Assembly (NCBI GenBank): GCA_021784975.1
Contig: JAJYGU010000063.1
Coordinates: 1-10,766 of the forward strand
Source of the DNA: Planctomycetota bacterium
Lineage (GTDB): Bacteria; Planctomycetota; Planctomycetia; Pirellulales; Thermoguttaceae
Direction of reading: 5' to 3'
Length of the DNA stretch: 10,766 nt
This document shows positions 1 to 6,357 of this stretch, piece after piece. Both the position numbers and the translations under genes were made by a program. The notes below the pieces were generated by a model. That model saw nothing but the letters and a program-made list of their open reading frames with translations, searched no databases and was not told the origin of the DNA. Numbering within the stretch: position 1 is the first letter of the stretch; each line of letters opens with the position of its first letter.

Positions 1-111
1 CCGTGGCGCAAGACGTGGCGGGCACCGAGCACTGGGGCAGGCCCTTGGAAGTCTCCCCTATCGCTGGCACAATGTAGCTAGACGATCGATTACTTGGGAC
101 TTGCCCGGCTC
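1..111. other. Leader region upstream of ispG; no gene supported
   Basis: This stretch precedes the ispG start. One reading frame from base 3 stays open to a TAG at 75-77 and could be the last residues of an upstream gene, but it is too short to judge. A candidate promoter for ispG lies at 45-73. Nothing else is recognisable. Confidence 0.4.
45..73 (+). promoter_or_regulatory. Candidate sigma-70-like promoter for ispG operon
   Basis: TTGGAA at 45-50 and CACAAT at 68-73 are separated by exactly 17 bases. Each hexamer matches the consensus at 4 of 6 positions. Transcription would start near base 80, about 30 bases before the ATG at 112. This is a pattern match only; such matches arise by chance, so confidence is low. 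Confidence 0.3.
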
Positions 112-1263
112 ATGTTCGCGAAGAGAAATCCTGCACGCCTGGTGAAAATCGGCACCCTCGCCATGGGCGGCGGGCAGCCCATCGTGCTGCAGAGCATGTG
201 CGCGACCAAGACGGCCGACATCGAGGCGACCGCCGCCCAGGTGGATCAGTTGACGGCGGCAGGGGCCGGACTGGTGCGGGTTGCGGTCGATACGGCCGCC
301 GACTGCCGGGCCTTGGCCGAGATCCGCCGCCGCACCCAGGCCAATCTGTCGGTCGATCTGCAAGAGAACTACCGACTGGCGGCCGAGGTGGCCCCCTGGG
401 TCGACAAAATCCGCTACAACCCAGGCCATCTCTACCACCACCAACGGAACGTGCCGTGGGAAGACAAAGTGCGATTTCTGGCCGAGGTGGCGGCCGCGCA
501 TGATTGTGCGCTGCGGGTGGGCGTGAATTGCGGATCGGTGGATCCGGCCAAGACGGATCGCTATGCCGCGGACGGTCCCTTGCGAGCCATGCTGGAAAGC
601 GCCCTCGAGCATTGCGAGCTGCTCGACCGGCTGGGCTTTACGCGTTACTGCGTGTCGTTGAAGGACTCCGATCCGGCCAAGGTGGTCGAAGTCAACCGGC
701 AATTTGCCCGGCGCCGGCCGGACGTGCCGTTGCACTTGGGCGTGACCGAGGCCGGCATGCCGCCCGAGGGCATTTGCAAGACCCGCGCCGCTTTGATGCC
801 GCTGCTGGCCCAAGGGATTGGTGATACAATCCGCGTATCGCTCACCGTGCCGGCGGCGCGGAAGCACGAGGAAATTGCCGCCGGCCGGCAAATTCTCGAC
901 GACCTGGCTGCCGGCCGGACATTGGTGCCCGACGAGGTGGCCGGTACGCGACTGAACATCATCAGTTGTCCAAGCTGTTCGCGAGTCGAGAATGCGGCCT
1001 TCGTCGCCTTGGCGGAGCAGGTTCGCGCGGCGACCCGCTATGCGGCCGACCTGCCGATCACCATCGCGGTGATGGGCTGCCGGGTGAACGGACCGGGCGA
1101 GGCCGATCATGCGGACCTGGGGCTCTGGTGCGGCCCGGCCTCGGTCAACCTGAAGCGCGGCGGCGCGGTGCTGGGGAGCTTTGGTTACTCGGAGATTCTC
1201 GCTCGCTTGAGGGCCGAACTCAATGCGTTGATTGCTTCTTGCCCAACCAATAGGAACCCATGA
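112..1263 (+). CDS. ispG: 4-hydroxy-3-methylbut-2-en-1-yl diphosphate synthase (IspG/GcpE)
   Basis: IspG converts methylerythritol cyclodiphosphate to HMBPP, the penultimate step of the non-mevalonate (MEP) isoprenoid pathway, in the cytoplasm using a [4Fe-4S] cluster. From the ATG at 112 the protein has 383 residues, the length of the short bacterial form without the large plant/chlamydial insert. The N-terminal TIM-barrel part shows the PIVLQSM motif followed by a Thr-rich CATKTADIEAT segment, and VDKIRYNPGH in the middle. The C-terminal cluster domain has the expected ligands: C286 and C289 in SCPSC, C323 in MGCRVNGPGE, and E330. All are intact, so the enzyme should be active. A TTG at 94 would add six residues; the ATG is preferred because the conserved part begins shortly after it, although no strong Shine-Dalgarno sequence precedes either. 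The stop overlaps the start of the next gene by 4 nt, which indicates an operon. Confidence 0.96.
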   Translation: MFAKRNPARLVKIGTLAMGGGQPIVLQSMCATKTADIEATAAQVDQLTAAGAGLVRVAVDTAADCRALAEIRRRTQANLSVDLQENYRLAAEVAPWVDKIRYNPGHLYHHQRNVPWEDKVRFLAEVAAAHDCALRVGVNCGSVDPAKTDRYAADGPLRAMLESALEHCELLDRLGFTRYCVSLKDSDPAKVVEVNRQFARRRPDVPLHLGVTEAGMPPEGICKTRAALMPLLAQGIGDTIRVSLTVPAARKHEEIAAGRQILDDLAAGRTLVPDEVAGTRLNIISCPSCSRVENAAFVALAEQVRAATRYAADLPITIAVMGCRVNGPGEADHADLGLWCGPASVNLKRGGAVLGSFGYSEILARLRAELNALIASCPTNRNP

Positions 1264-2657
1264 AAGACTTCCGCAGCGAGAGCCTGAGTCACGATCCGAT
1301 CCACGGCTATATTCCGTTCACTTCTCGGGCAGGGTTGGACGAAGGCGAGGCGGCCGAGCAGCAGATCATCGACCATCCTTGGCTCCAGCGGCTCCGGCAA
1401 ATCCACCAGTTGCAGACCGCCTGGTGGGTCTTCCCCACCGCCGAGCACACCCGCTTCCAGCACGTGCTGGGCTCGATGCATTTGGCCAGTCGGGTCATGG
1501 GGGTGTTGTACGACAGCCTGCGCGAGACCTGTCCCGATACCCCAAGCCGTGGCTATGTTGAGTCGCTGATGCGATTGGCGGCCTTGCTGCATGATATCGG
1601 TCACGGCCCGTTCGGCCATTTTTTCGATCAGAATTTCTTGGCCGATTATGGTCTGAACCACGAGATTCTGGGCAGCGAGATCATTCGCCGCGAGTTTGCC
1701 GATCTGATCCGCCACGTCCGCCGCAGTCCGAATTTTCGGCTTGAGCCGGACGAAACGCTCGACCCCGAACAGGTCACTTTCTTGATCAGCCGGCCGAAAA
1801 CGGCCGCAACCGACGCGCCCCACTGGCTGCGGTTCTTGCGGAGTTTGTTCAGCGGCCTGTACACGGTCGACAACATGGACTTCGTACTCCGCGATGCCTA
1901 CATGTCGGGCTACAGCATCAAGGCATTCGACCTCGATCGGCTTCTTCACTACAGCGCATTTACCCCAAAGGGCCTAACCATCCACGAACGCGGCCTCTCG
2001 GCCTTGGTGCGATTCATTTCGGTTCGCGCCGAACTGTTCCGGGCGATCTACTTCCACCGCACCGTCCGGGCCATCGACCTCGAATTGCAGGATGTGTTTC
2101 TGGACAGCAAGCGATACTTGTTTCCGGGCAACCCTTTGGAGCATCTCGATGAGTATCAACGGCTGACGGAATGGTCGCTATTGATGGAGGTGGCCCGCTG
2201 GACGGAAAGCCCCGAACCCGCACGGCGTGCCCTGGGCGAGCGGTGGCAGCAGTTGTTCGTCCGGCGGCTCCGCTGGAAAATGGCCTGTGAGCGGACGCTG
2301 TTCTTTGCGCCCGGCGAATCCGAACTCTCCAGCGTGTTCAGCAATGCGGCCTCGTTCGAGGCGGCGGTGCGGGCAATGCTGCCGGCAGCGCTCAAGGACA
2401 TCCCGCTGCGGGTGGATACGGCCCGGCATGTCCATCGTCCCGGCACCCAGGCGGCCACCGCCGGCCAGAACTTCTTGTTCGATCCATCGACCGGAAAAAT
2501 CCGCAGTCTCGACGACCGCGAACTGTTCCGGCGGATCGCCATCAGCTATCGGATCTGCCGGATCTACACCACGGACAACCGCTATAACGCCGAGCTGGCC
2601 GCAGCCATGGATCGGTTGACCTACGCAGGCAATGCCGACGACACGACCAACATGTGA
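1260..2657 (+). CDS. HD-domain phosphohydrolase, dNTPase/SAMHD1-like
   Basis: This 465-residue protein belongs to the HD superfamily branch that contains SAMHD1 and bacterial dGTPase-like proteins. The N-terminus carries the family signature HDPIHGYI (11-18), then HTRFQH (63-68) and LHDIGHGPFGH (110-120). By comparison with SAMHD1 the metal ligands are H68, H111, D112 and D204 (in TVDNMDFVLRD), with H115 and H120 matching the catalytic histidines and R65, F208 and D212 matching substrate-contact positions. The core is therefore complete and a metal-dependent phosphohydrolase, probably acting on deoxynucleoside triphosphates, is expected; the true substrate cannot be read from sequence. The C-terminal half is helical and ends with a variable region. 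The ATG shares ATGA with the ispG stop, so translation is probably coupled. It is followed 7 bases after the stop by a palindromic repeat. Confidence 0.88.
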   Translation: MKDFRSESLSHDPIHGYIPFTSRAGLDEGEAAEQQIIDHPWLQRLRQIHQLQTAWWVFPTAEHTRFQHVLGSMHLASRVMGVLYDSLRETCPDTPSRGYVESLMRLAALLHDIGHGPFGHFFDQNFLADYGLNHEILGSEIIRREFADLIRHVRRSPNFRLEPDETLDPEQVTFLISRPKTAATDAPHWLRFLRSLFSGLYTVDNMDFVLRDAYMSGYSIKAFDLDRLLHYSAFTPKGLTIHERGLSALVRFISVRAELFRAIYFHRTVRAIDLELQDVFLDSKRYLFPGNPLEHLDEYQRLTEWSLLMEVARWTESPEPARRALGERWQQLFVRRLRWKMACERTLFFAPGESELSSVFSNAASFEAAVRAMLPAALKDIPLRVDTARHVHRPGTQAATAGQNFLFDPSTGKIRSLDDRELFRRIAISYRICRIYTTDNRYNAELAAAMDRLTYAGNADDTTNM

Positions 2658-2664
2658 CCCAGGC

Positions 2665-2740
2665 GGGGACTGTCCCGATTTTTTGGGGCGGGCACCACGC
2701 GGCAGAGTGGTCGGCCACAAAAAATGGGACCGTCCTCATT
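2665..2740. repeat. Imperfect palindromic repeat, copy 1 (REP/MITE-like)
   Basis: The left arm GGGGACTGTCCCGATTTTTT starts at 2665. The right arm, ending near 2737, reads GAGGACGGTCCCATTTTTT on the minus strand, so the two arms pair almost fully. An inner hairpin ACCAC (2694-2698) / GTGGT (2707-2711) sits in the centre. The same left arm recurs at 3711. It begins 7 bases after the HD-protein stop codon, the usual position of REP-type elements. It may also form a hairpin in the mRNA 3' end. Confidence 0.75.
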
Positions 2741-2759
2741 GGCCGGGCCGGTACTGCGA

Positions 2760-2789
2760 TTGACAATGGGCGCGCGGATCGGTTAGAGT
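2760..2789 (+). promoter_or_regulatory. Sigma-70-like promoter for the 2917 hydrolase gene
   Basis: A perfect -35 hexamer TTGACA lies at 2760-2765, followed after 18 bases by TAGAGT at 2784-2789, which matches the -10 consensus at 4 of 6 positions. Transcription would start near 2796 and leave a leader of about 120 nt before the ATG at 2917. The promoter separates this gene from the ispG-HD pair, consistent with the repeat lying in between. Confidence 0.55.
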
Positions 2790-2855
2790 CTTGTTATTTG
2801 GAGGCCCTGCGGAACAACGGCCGACGAGATTCGGGCCCGCTGGTTGAAGCTGCCC

Positions 2856-2882
2856 GAGGATTCATCCTTCTTTTTTCTTTCT
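2856..2882 (+). promoter_or_regulatory. Leader hairpin plus pyrimidine/T-rich tract
   Basis: AGGAT (2857-2861) and ATCCT (2864-2868) form a short perfect stem, directly followed by a pure pyrimidine run through 2882 containing six consecutive T. The arrangement resembles a weak intrinsic terminator or attenuator inside the leader of the next gene, but the five-pair stem with a two-base loop (three or four pairs if the loop is opened) is short. It may be only a low-complexity pyrimidine tract. Confidence 0.25.
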
Positions 2883-2916
2883 GTGTTTGTCATCCCATTA
2901 CAAAAAGGCAGCCGCC

Positions 2917-3705
2917 ATGCCGCGGACAAAACGTTTTGTCGCCGTTTCCTCTGCCCAGACGCTCAGCTCCACCTTGCAACTCGATAGCGCCGCTTGTTCC
3001 TCCGCCGCCCTGGAGTTCGCCCATACGCTCTTCGCGCCGATGCACTACACGGCGGGCTACGCTTATCCGTTGATCGTCTGGTTGCACGGCCGCGGTAACG
3101 ACGAGCGCCAGTTGCAGCGGGTCATGCCGCTGATCAGCATGCGAAACTTCGTGGCCGTGGCCCCGCGGGGTCTGCGGGTGAGCGTAAGCGACCAGCCGGA
3201 AAAAGAAGGCTTCGGCTGGCAGCAGGCCGACGATCACATCGCCCAGGCGGAGCAACGCGTCTTCGAGGCAGTGGAGATGGCCGGACGCAAGCTCCACATC
3301 GCGCCGCGGCGGGTATTCCTGGTGGGCTTCGACTGCGGCGGAACCATGGCCTTTCGCCTGGCCATGAACCATCCCGAGCGATTTGCCGGGGTAGTCTCCA
3401 TCGACGGGCCCTTTCCTTCCGGGCGGACGCCGTTCGGCAAATTGGTGTCTGCCCGGCGATTGGGAGTGTTCCTGATCACCGGTCGCGGCAGCCGCGAGTA
3501 TCCGGCCGACGAGGTGTGCGAGAACCTCCGGCTGTTCCACGCCGCCGGCCTGTCGGTCACGTTGCGGCAGTATCCGGGCGGCCACAAGCTGGCACCGCAA
3601 ATGCTGGCCGACATCAACCGCTGGATCATCGACCAGATCACCCCCCCGCCCAGCCAGACTGCGGAATCCTCGGACGACTGCCTGGCCGACGATTGTTTCG
3701 GCTAG
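2917..3705 (+). CDS. Alpha/beta hydrolase, phospholipase/carboxylesterase-like, altered catalytic residues
   Basis: From the ATG at 2917 (AAAGG eight bases upstream) the protein has 262 residues. It shows the alpha/beta hydrolase layout of the phospholipase/carboxylesterase (LpqC/YpfH-like) family: PLIVWLHGRGND (51-62) with the oxyanion HG motif, VFLVGFDCGGTMAF (133-146) at the nucleophile elbow, and YPGGHKLAP (219-227) with the catalytic His at 223. The family normally has Gly-Phe-Ser-Gln-Gly at the elbow; here it is Gly-Phe-Asp-Cys-Gly, so the nucleophile position is D139 and is followed by C140. The usual Asp of the triad, expected in TGRGSREYP near 192, appears to be Ser. No signal peptide is visible, so it is probably cytoplasmic. 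A short acidic, Cys-containing tail (DDCLADDCFG) ends the protein. It could use Asp as nucleophile, as haloalkane dehalogenases do, or be a non-catalytic relative. It stands alone between two copies of a palindromic repeat and has its own promoter. Confidence 0.82.
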   Translation: MPRTKRFVAVSSAQTLSSTLQLDSAACSSAALEFAHTLFAPMHYTAGYAYPLIVWLHGRGNDERQLQRVMPLISMRNFVAVAPRGLRVSVSDQPEKEGFGWQQADDHIAQAEQRVFEAVEMAGRKLHIAPRRVFLVGFDCGGTMAFRLAMNHPERFAGVVSIDGPFPSGRTPFGKLVSARRLGVFLITGRGSREYPADEVCENLRLFHAAGLSVTLRQYPGGHKLAPQMLADINRWIIDQITPPPSQTAESSDDCLADDCFG

Positions 3706-3710
3706 AAACC

Positions 3711-3762
3711 GGGGACTGTCCCGATTTTTGTGGCAGGAGGCCACAAAAATGGGCCTGCCCCC
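3711..3762. repeat. Imperfect palindromic repeat, copy 2 (REP/MITE-like)
   Basis: This copy begins with the same GGGGACTGTCCCGATTTTT arm as the repeat at 2665, in the same orientation. It contains a perfect stem of ATTTTTGTGGC-type arms: GTGGC (3730-3734), loop AGGAG, GCCAC (3740-3744) continuing into AAAAAT. The outer right arm reads GGGGGCAGGCCC on the minus strand. It starts 5 bases after the hydrolase stop codon. A GTG inside it opens the reading frame of the next gene, but that start is not credible. Confidence 0.78.
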
Positions 3763-3768
3763 TTTTGC

Positions 3769-3807
3769 GCGCCCGGGCGCCACGCCCATGCTCGCCGCGG
3801 GCATGGC
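3769..3807. repeat. Palindromes upstream of the esterase gene
   Basis: A perfect 12-base palindrome GCGCCCGGGCGC occupies 3769-3780. Just after it CCATGC (3786-3791) and GCATGG (3801-3806) form a hairpin with a nine-base loop. They lie directly after repeat copy 2 and may belong to the same insertion or to a second small repeat type. No function can be assigned. Confidence 0.45.
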
Positions 3808-3852
3808 TCCACCGCCATGTCAGTGAGTGTCCTCTTTACTCAGAGTCTTCAC

Positions 3853-6168
3853 ATGAAGCCTGTTGCCTGCGGGGTCGCTGTGGTCCTGGCGATGGTAGCG
3901 GCGATCGGGAAGGCCGCAGGCACGATCAGGAAAGAAACCGTCCAGGCGGCTCTACAGGCTCGGCTATTGAGCGAAGACGTCGTCGTCCATCAACTGCAGC
4001 AATATCTGAGCGAGCGGGTCCCGAAGCTGATCGTCCCGGCGACGGCTGCGGATTGGACTCGCCAAATAGAGCAGCGCCGACAATCACTTTTCGACCAGGT
4101 GGTCTTCCACGGTTGGCCCAAGCGGTGGATCAATAGTCCCCTGGTCTATGAAGAGGTGGGCCATGTCGAGCAACACAAAGGCTACCGGGTCCGCAGATTG
4201 CGGCTGGAGATCGTCCCCGGCATGCAAACGGTCGCCATTCTTTACGAGCCGGATCAGCCCGCCGCCAAGGCGCCGGCGATCCTCAACTTGAACGGACACA
4301 ACCCGAACGGCAAGGCCGCCGCGTTCAAGCAAACCAGATGCATCAACTATGCCCTCCAAGACATGTTCGCCCTCAATCTGGAGTGGTTCAACTGTTTTGA
4401 GCTGGGGCATCCGGAAAACGACCACTGGATGGGGGCACATTTGGATCTCGTGGGCCGCAGCGCCGTAGGGCTCTTCTACCTGGCAATGCGCAAGGGGCTG
4501 GACTATCTCTGGCAGCACCCGGGGGTCGATCGGTCCCGCATCGGCGTAACCGGCCTCTCCGGCGGGGCATGGCAGACGATCGTCTTGAGCGCTTTGGACG
4601 ATCGTGTGGCGGCCTGTGTCCCGGTGTGCGGGTTTTCGGCGATGTATCCGGCCATTTACGATCAGCACGGGATCGGCGATCTCGAATACAATCCGCCGGA
4701 CATGCGTCTCTACGCGGACTACACGCACCTGGTGGCGATGCGCGCCCCTAGACCCACGCTGCTGATTTACGGCGCCAAAGATGAGTTCTTCAGCCGGTCC
4801 GCGCAACTCAAGCCTTACCTGTACGATGCCGTCCGCCCGTTCTTCGACCTCGACGGTCGTGGCGAATCGTTGGCCTGGTACGAAGACGTCGACCCGGGAA
4901 CCCACAACTATGGTTTGCACAACCGCCGGGAGTCTTACCGCTTCTTCGGCCGCCACTTCCGCCTGGCGCCCGAGCCAAGTGAAGTCGATGTGAGAGCCGA
5001 ACTCCAATCATACGCCGAACTCAAGGTGGGCCTGCCGAAAGACAATCTGACCATCTTGGGACTGGCCCGCAAGTGTGCACGCGCAATCACCCATGAGCCG
5101 CCGCCGGAAGGGCCGGCCGATCGAGCGCGTTGGCAGAGCCGCCAGCGGGCTCAGCTTGCCGAAGTGATTCGCTACCAACCCACGGCGATGAAGCAGGCCG
5201 TCGTCGTCGCCAGCGATCGCCGCCAGGGCTTGGAAAGTCGTCGCTATTCCTTCGAGTGCGACAACGGCCTGCCGGCCAGCGGGACGTGGCTGCGCGGTCC
5301 CGACCGGCACGAGAGCAAGACGATCCGCGTTCTGCTCGACGACGACGGACAGCGGGCCGCCGGCCAGAGCGTCCTTGCCTATCTCCAATCCAACGAAGAC
5401 GTACTGGCCTTGGATTTGCTTTTTACCGGGTACGCCGCCCCGGATCCGCCGGAACGTGTGGCGCAGGTCTGGTCCCGGCGGTCGCTTTATGCGGAGTTGC
5501 TCTCGTCCGCGGGGCAGCGTGCGCTCGGCTTGGAATCGGCCCAATTGGTGGCGATTGGGAAGTGGCTTAGCCAAGCCATGAAGAAGCCAACGATCCACAT
5601 CACCGCTCGCGGCATGAGGAGCCAGGTGATCTCTCTGGTGGCCGGCGCTCTGGAGCCGCGATTGTTTTCGAGCTTCGAGGTTGACCAAGGCTTGCCCACC
5701 CTGCGCTGTCTGCTCGATGAGCCGGTGCCCTACCAGGAGGCTCCCGATCTGTTCTGCCGGGATCTTTACATAGCCTTTGATATTGACCAGTTGGCGGCGA
5801 TCAGCGGAGTTCCGATCACGCAGCATGATCTTGCGGCACGCAATCCCAGGAACGCGGACTTCGCTGATCGGCCCTTCTACGGAACATCCAGCTACGCCGA
5901 GCTGCGGATCGGCGACGACTATCTCTCGATGCGCAAGAATTCCCTTGCGGAACGCAGTTTTCGTAGAGCGATCGCCTACGCCCCGCAATGGCCGCGGCCC
6001 TATCATCGATTGGTTGCTGCCCTCGTTGCCCAACGTGCATACCAAGAAGCCGCCAAGGTGTGTCAGGAGTTCGCGACCGCCAATCCAACCGGCGCAGAAG
6101 CAGACCGATTTCGAGCCCTCGCCGAGGAGATCGCCGGACACTACGACGCGAAGAGAAAAAACCCGTAG
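3853..6168 (+). CDS. Secreted acetyl-xylan-esterase-like alpha/beta hydrolase, two-domain with TPR-like tail
   Basis: The chosen ATG gives 771 residues beginning with a signal peptide (MKPVACGVAVVLAMVAAIGKAAG), so the protein is probably exported. An in-frame ATG at 3817 is an alternative; neither has a clear Shine-Dalgarno sequence, and starts further upstream fall in the repeat. The first domain (about 90-380) is a complete alpha/beta hydrolase of the acetyl xylan esterase/dienelactone hydrolase-like type: oxyanion region NLNGHN (145-150), nucleophile S236 in GLSGGAW, acid D310 in YGAKDEF, and H351 in PGTHNYG. The second domain (about 430-660) looks like another hydrolase fold with ALDLLFTGY and a broken elbow ARGMRSQV, and contains YQEAPDLFCRDLY near 627-639; it lacks GxSxG and is probably inactive. 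Residues about 680-765 resemble two or three TPR helices. Substrate is inferred as an acetylated or esterified polysaccharide; other esters are possible. The next gene is also secreted. Confidence 0.82.
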   Translation: MKPVACGVAVVLAMVAAIGKAAGTIRKETVQAALQARLLSEDVVVHQLQQYLSERVPKLIVPATAADWTRQIEQRRQSLFDQVVFHGWPKRWINSPLVYEEVGHVEQHKGYRVRRLRLEIVPGMQTVAILYEPDQPAAKAPAILNLNGHNPNGKAAAFKQTRCINYALQDMFALNLEWFNCFELGHPENDHWMGAHLDLVGRSAVGLFYLAMRKGLDYLWQHPGVDRSRIGVTGLSGGAWQTIVLSALDDRVAACVPVCGFSAMYPAIYDQHGIGDLEYNPPDMRLYADYTHLVAMRAPRPTLLIYGAKDEFFSRSAQLKPYLYDAVRPFFDLDGRGESLAWYEDVDPGTHNYGLHNRRESYRFFGRHFRLAPEPSEVDVRAELQSYAELKVGLPKDNLTILGLARKCARAITHEPPPEGPADRARWQSRQRAQLAEVIRYQPTAMKQAVVVASDRRQGLESRRYSFECDNGLPASGTWLRGPDRHESKTIRVLLDDDGQRAAGQSVLAYLQSNEDVLALDLLFTGYAAPDPPERVAQVWSRRSLYAELLSSAGQRALGLESAQLVAIGKWLSQAMKKPTIHITARGMRSQVISLVAGALEPRLFSSFEVDQGLPTLRCLLDEPVPYQEAPDLFCRDLYIAFDIDQLAAISGVPITQHDLAARNPRNADFADRPFYGTSSYAELRIGDDYLSMRKNSLAERSFRRAIAYAPQWPRPYHRLVAALVAQRAYQEAAKVCQEFATANPTGAEADRFRALAEEIAGHYDAKRKNP

Positions 6169-6173
6169 CTTGA

Positions 6174-6193
6174 CGCGAGAAGCTGTTCTCGCG
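6174..6193 (+). terminator. Strong hairpin after esterase stop, possible terminator
   Basis: CGCGAGAA (6174-6181) and TTCTCGCG (6186-6193) form a perfect eight-pair stem with a GCTG loop, five bases after the TAG at 6166-6168. It is followed by AGATTAAG rather than a clear T-run, so it may stabilise or end the transcript, or reduce read-through. It overlaps a TTGACG at 6170 that has no good -10 partner. Confidence 0.45.
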
Positions 6194-6259
6194 AGATTAA
6201 GTCCAGTGACGTCGTGGTTTCCACTACTCGGCCGCCCATGTGTGGGAGTCACTCCGCTG

Positions 6260-6335
6260 CCCCTTACCCCGGCCCGCTCCCGGCTAGAGGGGGACATCGC
6301 TTCCGTAACCCTGCCTTTCTCCGGGAGAGAGGTCA
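6260..6335. repeat. GC-rich intergenic inverted-repeat element
   Basis: CCCCTTACCCCGGCCCGCTC starts at 6260, and the far side reads TGACC then TCTCTCCCGG on the minus strand, giving an imperfect inverted repeat. A near-perfect small palindrome, CCTTTCTCC against GGGAGAGAGG, sits at 6314-6332. The left half resembles, from memory, the CCCTCACCCCGGCCCTCTCCC type of dispersed intergenic sequence found in many GC-rich genomes. It lies in the 189-bp spacer between the two secreted-protein genes. Confidence 0.45.
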
Positions 6336-6345
6336 CTTTATTCGC

Positions 6346-6350
6346 GAGGA
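6346..6350 (+). promoter_or_regulatory. Shine-Dalgarno GAGGA deciding start at 6358
   Basis: GAGGA ends seven bases before the ATG at 6358. It supports this start over the in-frame upstream starts beginning at 6214, which would read through the intergenic repeat and bury the signal peptide. Confidence 0.65.
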
Positions 6351-6357
6351 ACACCTC

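Noticed and set aside
58..1110. 350-residue minus-strand frame opposite ispG
   Set aside because: It lies antisense to a gene with complete IspG motifs; the translation is Arg/His/Gly-rich without recognisable domains, as expected from GC-rich codon bias.
1260..2657. HD phosphohydrolase as part of an anti-phage system
   Set aside because: dNTPases can act in defence, but this one is coupled to ispG and no other defence gene is nearby, so a housekeeping role is more likely.
2665..3762. Composite transposon or integron cassette around the hydrolase
   Set aside because: The bracketing repeats are in direct orientation, carry no transposase or integrase site, and no target-site duplication is visible; a REP-like element explains them better.
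3730..3852. Upstream extension of the esterase frame
   Set aside because: The extension starts inside the palindromic repeat and would place 41 residues before the signal peptide; ATG 3853 (or 3817) is more sensible.
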